Shown here: piece by piece, positions 8,501 to 16,100 of the stretch | Numbering within the stretch: position 1 is the stretch's first letter | How the letters are laid out: every line of letters starts with the position of its first letter | NCBI GenBank assembly: GCA_902568875.1 | Contig: CACFSG010000007.1 | Span: forward strand, 1 to 38,539 | From: an uncultured Pelagibacteraceae bacterium | GTDB taxonomy: Bacteria > Pseudomonadota > Alphaproteobacteria > Pelagibacterales > Pelagibacteraceae | DNA length: 38,539 bases | Reading direction: 5' to 3' | Notes under the pieces: generated by a model | What the model saw: only the letters and a program-made list of their open reading frames with translations | What the model was told of the DNA's origin: nothing | Database searches by the model: none | Translations under genes and position numbers: made by a program

Positions 8501-8557
8501 GAGGCAATTAAAAAATATAAAATTGATCCAGAAAGACCAATGCCAACAAAATTATAG
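5522..8557 (+). CDS. aceE: Pyruvate dehydrogenase E1 (homodimeric AceE type) with N-terminal lipoyl domain
   Basis: This is the thiamine-diphosphate enzyme that decarboxylates pyruvate and acetylates the lipoyl group of the pyruvate dehydrogenase complex. The C-terminal ~885 residues (from about 128, DIDPLETNEWLESL) align by eye along the whole E. coli-type AceE, including GDGEMDEPE with the downstream Asn of the ThDP/Mg site (about 349-380). Unusually, residues 1-76 are a complete lipoyl domain with the lipoylation motif ESDKSSVEI (Lys42), joined by a Lys/Glu/Ser-rich linker (77-127), for a total of 1011 residues. Many Alphaproteobacteria use a two-gene PdhA/PdhB E1 whose beta subunit carries a lipoyl domain; here the same idea appears on an AceE-type enzyme. 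E2 begins one base after the stop. No E3 gene is in the window. Confidence 0.93.
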   Translation: MTEKLLVPDIGDFENVEVIEILVKEGQEIKKNDPLVTIESDKSSVEIPSTIDGIIEKIKVKIGDKVSKGDLLLIVSGAKSSSSASETVPKNTENLIQEAEISLKKSQKQKNEKVKEKKPEIIQAVNKGDIDPLETNEWLESLSAVIEKDGNQRAHYLIKELINKAYIEGANIPYTQNTPYINTIPVMDEKKSNGDQNIERRIRSLIRWNAAAMVVRANKKFPELGGHIGTFASAATLYDVGMNHFWRAKNNKFGGDLIYFQGHSAPGMYARAFLEGRLNEKQLDSFRQEVNPGGLSSYPHPWLMPNFWQFPTVSMGLGPMLAIYQARYMKYLINRGLIKDEGRKVWAFLGDGEMDEPESLGAIGLAAREKLDNLIFVINCNLQRLDGPVRGNGKIIQELEGIFRGGGWNVIKVIWGSYWDPLLANDKTGHLIKTMNETVDGEYQAMKARNGAYVRENFFGKYPETKKLVSSLSDKDIWRLNRGGHDPHKVFAAYDKASKNIGSPTVVIAKTIKGYGMGKSGESVNTTHQTKKLDIDDLMYYRDRFDVPLTDNQVRNIEYYKPDQNSPEIKYIKERRIQLGGFIPERTTYAKPIKVPPKNIFENMKESTGKKEMSTTMALVRMLTSLLRDKNVAPRLVPIIPDEARTFGMEGFFQKVGIYAHEGQKYEPEDSAQLSSYREEKSGQVLEEGITEAGAMSSWIAAGTSYTNHDIEMIPIYLFYSMFGFQRIGDFAWAGADSQSRGFLIGATAGRTTLAGEGLQHQDGHSHLMASTIPNCVSYDPTFHYELAVIFREGLKRMHEKKENIFYYITTMNENYPHPKMPNEKDCEEGILKGMYKIQEFNKHKKTKIQFLGSGTILREMIAGAEILQKEYQIDSEIWSVTSFNELRRDGLETERYNLLNPDKKLKKSYVEKCLGKSEGPILAASDYMRMNSDQIRPYVNNKSFYSLGTDGFGRSDTRENLRKFFEVDKNHIVTYGLSVLAKEQLIASKYASEAIKKYKIDPERPMPTKL
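5600..5668 (+). repeat. Direct repeat copy 1 (lipoyl-domain coding DNA in aceE)
   Basis: These 69 bases match 8640-8708 at 66 of 69 positions without gaps, an offset of 3040 bases. They encode the core of the lipoyl domain around the lipoylated lysine. The nucleotide identity exceeds what protein conservation needs, which suggests duplication followed by gene conversion. Confidence 0.85.
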
Positions 8558-8558
8558 A

Positions 8559-9089
8559 ATGACAAAAAAAGATATAAAAGTTCCAAACATAGGGGAGTTT
8601 AAAAATGTTGAGGTAATAGAAGTACTAGTTAAAAAAGGTCAAGAAATTAAAAAAAATGATCCTTTAATAACAATTGAAAGTGATAAATCTAGTGTTGAAA
8701 TTCCATCTTCATTAGATGGAAAGGTAATATCATTAAATGTTAAAATTGGAGATAAAGTTTCAGAAGGTGACAAAATATTAGAATTAGAAATAAGCAAAGT
8801 TTTAGAAAAAAAAACAGAAATTATAAAAACAAATAATGATGATAAAAAAGTTGTTTATCATACCCCAACGTTTGAGAATAATAATAAAGAATCTAATTTA
8901 ATAAAAAAGGATTTTTCATTTAAAGTTTCAGCCTCACCAAAAGCTAGAAAGTTTGCTAGAGAACTTGGAGTAGATATAAATCAGGTTAAAGGAACTGAGA
9001 GAGGCGGTAGAATAATAGAAAGTGATATTAAATATTTTGTATCATTAAGATCTAATAATAATTTTAAAGCTGAGGATAAAAAAAACTGA
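8559..9089 (+). CDS. aceF: Pyruvate dehydrogenase E2, N-terminal part (lipoyl and E3-binding domains); frame broken
   Basis: This is the first part of dihydrolipoamide acetyltransferase, the core of the pyruvate dehydrogenase complex. The true start is the ATG at 8559, one base after the aceE stop; the same frame opens further upstream but runs into aceE. Residues 1-77 form a lipoyl domain (Lys43 in ESDKSSVEI), 78-122 a charged linker, and about 123-160 the peripheral E3/E1-binding domain (SASPKARKFARELGVDINQV). The frame stops after KAEDKKN because an A tract at 9078-9085 has eight A; with seven it reads KAEDKKTDKVELEYTHEQF and joins the catalytic part at 9094. The repaired protein is 422 residues, normal for E2. 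No decay is seen on either side, so this is a sequencing error, a very recent mutation, or a slippage site. Confidence 0.85.
   Translation: MTKKDIKVPNIGEFKNVEVIEVLVKKGQEIKKNDPLITIESDKSSVEIPSSLDGKVISLNVKIGDKVSEGDKILELEISKVLEKKTEIIKTNNDDKKVVYHTPTFENNNKESNLIKKDFSFKVSASPKARKFARELGVDINQVKGTERGGRIIESDIKYFVSLRSNNNFKAEDKKN
8640..8708 (+). repeat. Direct repeat copy 2 (lipoyl-domain coding DNA in aceF)
   Basis: This is the partner of 5600-5668 (66/69 identical). The E2 copy is probably the ancestral one, since a lipoyl domain is standard on E2 and rare on AceE-type E1. Confidence 0.85.
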
Positions 9090-9093
9090 TAAA

Positions 9094-9828
9094 GTGGAGT
9101 TAGAATATACTCATGAACAATTTGGAGACGTTGAAGTAAAAGACATACCACGCATTAAAAAATTATCATCAAAATATTTGATGAATTCATGGACTAATAT
9201 TCCACACGTTACAAATCATGATCAAGCAGACATTACTGAAATGGAAGAATTTAGAACTTCATTAACTGATATGTACACTGGCGAAAGAAAAAAAATTACT
9301 CCGTTAGCATTTATTGTAAAAGCATTAACAGCTTCATTAAAAAAATTTCCAAATTTTAATTCTTCTATAGATGAAATTGAAAAAGGAAAAATGACAATTA
9401 AAAAATACTTTCATATTGGTATAGCTGTAGATACACCGCACGGATTAATGGTTCCTAAATTAAGAAATGCTGAAAATAAAAATATTTCTTTAATAAGTGA
9501 TGAACTTAAAAAATTAAGTGAAAAATGTAGAAATCTTAAGATTGATAAAAAAGAGTTATTTGGCGGATCAATGACAATTACAAGCTTAGGAGGAATTGGA
9601 GGTTCTTTTTTTACTCCAATAATTAATTATCCTGAAGTTGCTATTTTAGGTATTGGTAAGTCTGAAAAGAAACAAGTTTATCTAGATGGAAGATTTGTTA
9701 CAAGAACAATGTTGCCTTTATCTTTATCTTATGATCATAGAATAATAGATGGTGCAGAAGCAGCTCGTTTTAATAATGATTTAAAAGATAATTTAGGTAA
9801 AAACTTTGCTTATAAACTAGCTGTTTAA
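9094..9828 (+). CDS. aceF: Pyruvate dehydrogenase E2, C-terminal catalytic domain; continuation of aceF
   Basis: This is the acetyltransferase domain that moves acetyl from lipoyl-lysine to CoA. The active-site motif LSYDHRIIDG is intact (His at about residue 393 and Asp at about 397 of the repaired protein), and the C-terminus is complete. The GTG at 9094 is only the first possible start in this frame; nothing suggests real initiation there, and the frame runs back into the A tract at 9078-9085, where it should join the upstream part. A stand-alone catalytic domain without lipoyl arms would not work in the usual complex. The lipoyl domain on E1 could in principle supply one in trans, but I regard a single continuous E2 as much likelier. 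The EamA gene follows after eight bases. Confidence 0.85.
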   Translation: MELEYTHEQFGDVEVKDIPRIKKLSSKYLMNSWTNIPHVTNHDQADITEMEEFRTSLTDMYTGERKKITPLAFIVKALTASLKKFPNFNSSIDEIEKGKMTIKKYFHIGIAVDTPHGLMVPKLRNAENKNISLISDELKKLSEKCRNLKIDKKELFGGSMTITSLGGIGGSFFTPIINYPEVAILGIGKSEKKQVYLDGRFVTRTMLPLSLSYDHRIIDGAEAARFNNDLKDNLGKNFAYKLAV

Positions 9829-9836
9829 TTATAATT

Positions 9837-10727
9837 ATGTCAAAAACTCTTTCACTGTTTAGTGCTTTACTATGTACATTTATCTGGGGAACTACATTTA
9901 TTGCACAAGATACTGGTATGGACGACATAGGTCCATTTACTTTTAATGCAGTTAGATTTTTTGTAGGATTTTTAGCAATTGTTCCTCTGGCATTTTTATT
10001 TGAGGTAAAAAAATTTAAATCTGAGTTTAAATTAGATTTTAAAACATTTGCAATTCTCTCTTTTTTGATTGGATTATCACTTTTTTTAGGTTCTGCTTTA
10101 CAACAAGTTGCGCTTCTTTACACAGATGTAGCAAATGCTGCTTTTTTTACAATTTTTTATGTACCCATGGTTCCAATAATAATTTTTTTATTCAAAAAAA
10201 AATCAATTCATTGGAGTGTATGGCCATCAGTAGTTTTATGTTTGATTGGAGGATACCTCTTAACAAACTTTTATGATGCGACTGTAAGATTAGGAGATAC
10301 TCTTGTAATTTTAGGAGCTTTGTTTTGGAGCACACATATTATTTTTACTGGCATCATTGTTACAAAATATAATTTACCCTTAACATTAGGTGCAATCCAA
10401 ACATTATTGGTAGCTTTATTCTCTTTTATAATTGGATTGATTTATGAAGAATTTGTAATTGATAATATTTTAAATGAAATAGATTCAATTTTATATGCTG
10501 GAATATTATCTGGAGGTTTTGCTTTTGTATTACAAATTTATGCTCAAAAAAATATTACACCTGCACCTGCAGCTATAATTTTTTCGCTAGAAGGTGTTTT
10601 TGCAACTATTGCTGCATGGATTTTATTAAATCAGATACTAGGTATAAATAATTTATTAGGATGTTTCTTTATTCTAAGTGGTGTTTTGTTATCACAATTA
10701 TTACCTTTAATAAAAAAAACTAATTAA
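9837..10727 (+). CDS. EamA/DMT-superfamily membrane transporter
   Basis: This is an inner-membrane transporter of the drug/metabolite superfamily, with two EamA repeats and about ten predicted helices over 296 residues. The N-terminal FIWGTTFIAQDTGMDDIGPF pattern (WG near the end of helix 1) and the second-repeat ALFWSTHIIFTG segment are typical of the group. Such proteins export or import amino acids, nucleosides or other metabolites, and the substrate cannot be inferred. It starts eight bases after aceF and probably shares its transcript. Its stop overlaps that of the convergent uppP gene by four bases (TTAA). Confidence 0.88.
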   Translation: MSKTLSLFSALLCTFIWGTTFIAQDTGMDDIGPFTFNAVRFFVGFLAIVPLAFLFEVKKFKSEFKLDFKTFAILSFLIGLSLFLGSALQQVALLYTDVANAAFFTIFYVPMVPIIIFLFKKKSIHWSVWPSVVLCLIGGYLLTNFYDATVRLGDTLVILGALFWSTHIIFTGIIVTKYNLPLTLGAIQTLLVALFSFIIGLIYEEFVIDNILNEIDSILYAGILSGGFAFVLQIYAQKNITPAPAAIIFSLEGVFATIAAWILLNQILGINNLLGCFFILSGVLLSQLLPLIKKTN

Positions 10728-11491
10728 ATATATATTATAAAAAATAAAACTAAAGCAACCAATATTCTATATATTACAAATATATTTAATGAAAATTTAT
10801 TAATATATCTTAAAAAATATCTAACAGTCATATATGAAAATAAAAAAGATAAAATAACTGCAATAATTAACAAATAATTTATTTCAATGGCTTGTCTAAA
10901 AGCATCTTTAAGTCCAAGAAAACTTGCACCCGCTAAAGCAGGAATAGATAATAAAAAAGCGATTTTACTTGAATCAACTCTGTTAAATTTTAAAAATCTA
11001 GCTGCTGTCATAGTAATACCTGCCCTACTAACACCTGGTATTAATGCTAGAATTTGGAATAGACCAATAAATAATATAGATTTTATATTTAAGTCGGTTG
11101 ATATATTTTGATCAGTTTTTCTTTGATCAGCAAAGAAAAGAATTATACCAAAAAATAAAGTTGTAGATGCAATAACTTTTATATTTCTAAGAAGGTTAAT
11201 AAGTTCAGTAGTATGTAGTATATATCCAAAAATAATTAGTGGTATTGAGCCAATTATAATTAAATATAAAAGCTTTTGGTTATGGTGTAGATCAAATAAA
11301 TCTTTTTTAAAATAAAATATTATTGCAAATAAAGAACCTAGATGCAGGCTGATATCTATCAATAAAGAACTTGTTTTAAAATCATAGATATTAGAAACTA
11401 ATATTAAATGTGCAGAGGAACTGACGGGTAAAAATTCTGATATACCTTGAATTGCCGACAGAATTAGTATTTCTATAAAATCTTGCAGCAT
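10724..11491 (-). CDS. uppP: Undecaprenyl-diphosphatase (bacitracin resistance family)
   Basis: This is an integral membrane phosphatase that dephosphorylates undecaprenyl pyrophosphate to regenerate the lipid carrier for peptidoglycan and surface glycans. The 255-residue protein has the two signature regions: AIQGISEFLPVSSSAHL (a Q/ExxxE motif, Gln15 and Glu19) and PGVSRAGIT (152-160, Arg156), plus about seven or eight helices. The second motif reads GVSRAG where PGTSRSG is more common, a mild variation. The start is ATG at 11491, divergent from gltD across a 184-base spacer. Confidence 0.93.
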   Translation of the reverse strand: MLQDFIEILILSAIQGISEFLPVSSSAHLILVSNIYDFKTSSLLIDISLHLGSLFAIIFYFKKDLFDLHHNQKLLYLIIIGSIPLIIFGYILHTTELINLLRNIKVIASTTLFFGIILFFADQRKTDQNISTDLNIKSILFIGLFQILALIPGVSRAGITMTAARFLKFNRVDSSKIAFLLSIPALAGASFLGLKDAFRQAIEINYLLIIAVILSFLFSYMTVRYFLRYINKFSLNIFVIYRILVALVLFFIIYI

Positions 11492-11675
11492 ATAAGTGTC
11501 GTAACTTAAAAAATATTTATTTTAAAGAATTCGATTTGATCAAATTAGGTATGCAAATATTAAATTAACTAGATTATTAGCTAAATATTTATGAAATTAG
11601 GTCATAAATACTGACCCAAATAGTTCTTTTACTAATAAAAACAATGTATATTTTGCCTAAAACTTTAAAAAAATT
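11492..11675. promoter_or_regulatory. Divergent uppP/gltD intergenic region with dyads
   Basis: This is the main gene-free regulatory spacer of the window. It contains a perfect 12-bp palindrome ATTTGATCAAAT (11534-11545) and a dyad GGTCA-N7-TGACC (11600-11604 / 11612-11616) that is GC-rich for this context. A TATATT hexamer at 11647-11652 is a plausible -10 for gltD, with only a weak -35. Which regulator binds is unknown. Confidence 0.35.
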
Positions 11676-13115
11676 ATGTCTGATAAAATGCTCAAATTTG
11701 TTAAAATAGGTCAACAAACTCCACCTAAAAGAGATGTTGATGTCAGAAGAGATGATTTTAAAGAGATTTATGATGAGTTTATAACTCAAAAAGTTGAAGA
11801 ACAGTCAAGTAGATGTTCTCAATGTGGTGTGCCTTTCTGCCAAGTTCACTGTCCTCTAAGCAATAATATACCGGATTGGTTAAAATTAACTGCGGAGGGA
11901 AGACTTAAGGAGGCTTATGAATTATCTCAAAGTACTAATAACATGCCTGAAGTTTGTGGAAGAATATGTCCACAGGATAGATTGTGCGAAGGAAATTGTG
12001 TGATAGAGCAATCAGGCCATGGAACTGTAACTATTGGCTCTGTAGAAAAATATATTACTGATAATGCCTGGCAACAAGGTTGGATAAAACCAATTTCATT
12101 GAAAATTGAAAAAGATCAGAGTGTAGGAATAATTGGAGCGGGTCCTGCAGGATTGGCAGCTGCTGAACAGCTAAGAAAAAATGGATATAAAATTACTGTA
12201 TATGATCGTTATGACCGAGCTGGGGGATTGTTAATTTATGGTATTCCAAATTTTAAATTAGAAAAATATGTTGTGGAGAGAAGAACAAAACTTTTAAAAG
12301 ATGGTGGTATAGAATTTGTTCAAAATTTTGAAGTAGGTAAAGATGCTACTTTAGAACAATTGAGAAAAAAACATGATGTAATTTTAATTACTACAGGAGT
12401 TTATAAACCAAGAGAAGTAGAATTACCTGGAAATGATTTAAATAATATTTTCCCAGCAATGGAATTTTTGACTGCTTCAAATAAAAAAGGCTTAGGAGAT
12501 AAAGTAGAATTATTTGATAAAGGTATATTAAATGCAGAAGGTAAAGATGTTGTAGTTATTGGAGGTGGAGATACTGCAATGGATTGTGTGAGAACGTCAG
12601 TAAGACAAAAAGCAAAGTCAGTTAAATGTCTTTACAGAAGAGATAAAGAAAACATGCCAGGATCAGCTAGAGAAGTTGCAAATGCAGAAGAAGAAGGTGT
12701 TGAGTTTGTATGGTTATCTAGTCCTAAAGAATTTAAAGGTAAAAATAAAATTGAAAATTTACTTGTTAACAAGATTAAATTAGGAGAACCAGATGAGTCT
12801 GGTAGAAGAAGACCAGAAATTAAAGTAGGTTCAGAATTTGAGATTAAAGCAGACATGGTAATTAAAGCTTTAGGTTTTGATCCAGAAAATTTGCCATTAT
12901 TGTTTGATTCACAAGAATTACAAGTAACTAAATGGGGAACAATTAAAATTGACTTTGATACAATGGAAACAAACATAAAAGGTGTTTTTGCTGCCGGAGA
13001 TATAGTTAGAGGTGCATCATTAGTTGTATGGGCAATCAAAGACGGTAGAGACGCTGCTTCATCAATTAAAACTTATCTTGAAAACATTGAATTAAAAAAA
13101 TCGAAGGTAGCGTAA
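11676..13115 (+). CDS. gltD: Glutamate synthase (NADPH) small subunit
   Basis: This is the NADPH-oxidising flavoprotein subunit of GOGAT; it passes electrons to the large subunit for converting 2-oxoglutarate and glutamine into two glutamates. The 479-residue protein has an N-terminal cysteine-rich iron-sulphur region (CSQCGVPFCQVHCP and CGRICPQDRLCEGNC, about 46-113), the FAD-binding GIIGAGPAGLAAAEQL, and the second Rossmann motif VVIGGGDTAMDC for NADPH. The C-terminal GVFAAGDIVRGASLV is the FAD-closing ATG/GD motif. gltD precedes gltB here, the reverse of the enterobacterial order; stop and start share one base (TAATG), so the two are translationally coupled. Confidence 0.95.
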   Translation: MSDKMLKFVKIGQQTPPKRDVDVRRDDFKEIYDEFITQKVEEQSSRCSQCGVPFCQVHCPLSNNIPDWLKLTAEGRLKEAYELSQSTNNMPEVCGRICPQDRLCEGNCVIEQSGHGTVTIGSVEKYITDNAWQQGWIKPISLKIEKDQSVGIIGAGPAGLAAAEQLRKNGYKITVYDRYDRAGGLLIYGIPNFKLEKYVVERRTKLLKDGGIEFVQNFEVGKDATLEQLRKKHDVILITTGVYKPREVELPGNDLNNIFPAMEFLTASNKKGLGDKVELFDKGILNAEGKDVVVIGGGDTAMDCVRTSVRQKAKSVKCLYRRDKENMPGSAREVANAEEEGVEFVWLSSPKEFKGKNKIENLLVNKIKLGEPDESGRRRPEIKVGSEFEIKADMVIKALGFDPENLPLLFDSQELQVTKWGTIKIDFDTMETNIKGVFAAGDIVRGASLVVWAIKDGRDAASSIKTYLENIELKKSKVA

Positions 13116-16100
13116 TGGAGAACTATAAAAAGAATTTAAAATTACTTTGTAAAAATCATGTTTATTCAAGTGAAATGGAACATGATGCTTGTGGAGTAGG
13201 ATTAATTGCATCAACAGAAGGAAAGAAATCGAGAACTGTTGTTGAATATGGAATTGAAGCATTAAAAGCTGTTTGGCATCGTGGAGCAGTGGATGCAGAT
13301 GGAAAAACAGGGGATGGCGCAGGAATACATTTGGAAATTCCAAAAGATTTTTTTATAGAAAAAATAGAAGTCACTGGACATGATTATGATAATTCTGAAA
13401 TTTGTGTTGGTATGATTTTTTTGCCAAGAAATGATTACTCTTCTCAAGAAAGCTGTAAAACAATTGTAGAAAGTGAATTAACTAAAAATAATTTTAGCAT
13501 TTATGGTTGGAGACAAGTTCCCGTAAATCTAAAAATTTTGGGTGAAAAAGCATTCCAAACAATGCCAGAAATTATCCAAGTTTTATTTAAATCTAATGAC
13601 CCAAATTTACTTGATAAAGATTTGGAAAGAAAAATCTATGAAACAAGAAAAAAAATTGAAAATAAAGCTTTTAATCTATCTTTAAATAATTTTTATATTT
13701 GTTCTATTAGTTCGAAATCAATTATTTATAAAGGAATGTTTTTAGCTGAAACTATTTCAGATTTCTTTTTAGATTTAAAAGATAAAAGATTTGTATCTAG
13801 ATATGCTATTTTTCATCAAAGATTTTCAACTAATACTGCACCCAGTTGGAGTTTAGCTCAACCATTTAGAGCACTTGCACATAATGGTGAAATTAACACT
13901 TATAAAGGAAATAAAAATTGGATGAAAGTTCATGAACAAGAAATGAGCAGTCCATTATTTGAAAATTTAAATAATTTAAAACCTGTAATCCAAAAAGGTG
14001 TATCAGACTCAGCTGCGTTAGATAATGTTTTTGAATTATTGAATAAGTCAGGTCAACCAGCACCTTTAGCTAAATTAATGTTAATACCAGACGCATGGTC
14101 AAAAAAAAATAAAACTCTTTCAAAAAGTCATCAGCAATTATTTAATTTTTTAAATAGTACAATGGAACCCTGGGACGGACCTGCCGCAATAGCTGCAACC
14201 GATAATGAATGGGTTATTGCTGCAAACGACCGAAATGGTTTAAGACCTTTAAGATATACAATAACTAAAGATAAACTTCTTTTTGCTGGTTCAGAAACAG
14301 GAATGATTGAATTAAATGAAAAAAAAATTTTATCTAAAGGAAGATTGGGTCCGGGTGAAATTATTGGAGTAAGAATTGAAAAAGGTAAAGTTTTTTTTAA
14401 TGATCAAATTAAAAATTATTTGGCAAAAGAATATAAACATTTTAATTCACAAATCATTAACTTGGATGAAAAATTATTAATTTCAAATGAGAAACATTGT
14501 TTTTATGGAGAAGATTTAAGAAGAAGACAGCATACATTTGGTATTAGTTTAGAGGATTTGGAATTAATTTTACATCCGATGGCTGAGGATGTAAAAGAAG
14601 CAACAGGTTCTATGGGTGATGATACTCCCCTAGCAGTATTATCAGATAAATATAGACCTTTGTATCATTTTTTTAGACAAAATTTTAGCCAAGTAACTAA
14701 TCCTCCAATTGATTCATTAAGAGAAAATAAAGTTATGAGTTTAAAAACAAGATTTGGAAATTTAGGAAATATTTTAGATTTTGACACTTTGACGAAAGAA
14801 AACATATATGTTTTAAATAGCCCAATATTATCAAATTCGCAGTTTAATAAATTTATAAATTTTTTCGGAAAAAATTCGTTATCTATTGATTGTACTTTTT
14901 CTAACGAAGAAAATTTATTCAGTGCTATTGAAAGAATACAAAAAGAGTCAGAAATTGCAGTTAGACAAGGTATAACACAAATAATTTTAAGCGATAAAGA
15001 GCTTTCTTCTAAAAAGATGCCAATGCCAATGTTATTATGTGTTGGAGCAATTAATACTTTTTTAATAGAAAAAAAATTAAGAGGATATGTTTCAATAAAT
15101 GTTCAATCGGGTGAAGCTTTAGATACACACTCTTTTGCAACATTAATAGGAGTTGGTGCAACAACTGTAAATCCATATTTAGCTTTTGATAGTCTATATC
15201 AAAGATATGAAAAAAAATTATTTGGTCAATATAGTTTTGATGACTGTGTTCAAAGATATATCAAATCTGTGAATGCAGGTCTTTTAAAAATTATGTCTAA
15301 AATGGGCATATCAGTTTTAAGCTCTTATAGAGGAGGATGTAATTTTGAAACAGTTGGATTAAGCAGAACTATAGTAGATGATTATTTTCCAGGTGTAACA
15401 TCTAAAATTTCAGGAATTGGTTTAACAGGAATTGAAAAAAAAATACGTCAAATTCACAAAGAAGCTTTTGAAAGTACCGATACAGTATTGCCTATTGGTG
15501 GAATTTATAGATATAGAAAAAATGGTGAAACACATCAATATCAAGGCAAACTAATTCATCTATTACAAAGTGCAGTAGGTTCAAATTCTTATTCAGCATA
15601 TAAAAAATATGTTGAGGGAATTTATAAATTGCCACCAATAAATTTAAGAGACTTAATTAATTTTAGAAAAAAGAAAATAGGACCCCCAATTGATATTTCT
15701 GAAGTTGAGCCAATAGAAAAAATATTAAAAAGATTTGGAAGTGGGAGCATGTCTCATGGAGCTTTATCAAAAGAAGCACACGAAACATTAGCTATAGGTA
15801 TGAATAGAATAAAAGGGGCTTCATGTAGTGGAGAAGGTGGCGAGGATGCAAGCAGATTTAAAATTATGAAAAGTGGTGACAGTGCAAATTCTAGAGTAAA
15901 ACAAATAGCATCTGCTAGATTTGGTGTAACAGTAAATTATTTAAATAATTGTAATGAAATAGAGATTAAAATTGCACAGGGAGCAAAACCTGGTGAAGGT
16001 GGTCAGTTGCCAGGTTTTAAAGTCACTGAAGAAATTGCTAGATTAAGACATTCAACTCCAGGAGTAACATTAATTTCACCACCACCACATCATGATATTT

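Noticed and set aside
8493..8558. Upstream extension of E2 to an ATG at 8493
   Set aside because: It lies wholly inside aceE in another frame and adds 22 residues before MTKKDIKVPNIGEF, where all lipoyl domains begin. The ATG at 8559 is the real start.
9094..9828. The second aceF piece as a separate, lipoyl-free E2 served by the lipoyl domain on E1
   Set aside because: An attractive idea, but removing one A from the A8 tract restores a perfect linker, and the same lesion occurs in thrS and gyrB, where separate proteins make no sense.
12632..13039. 135-residue minus-strand ORF within gltD
   Set aside because: Shadow of a strongly conserved gene; its composition is just the complement of gltD codons.
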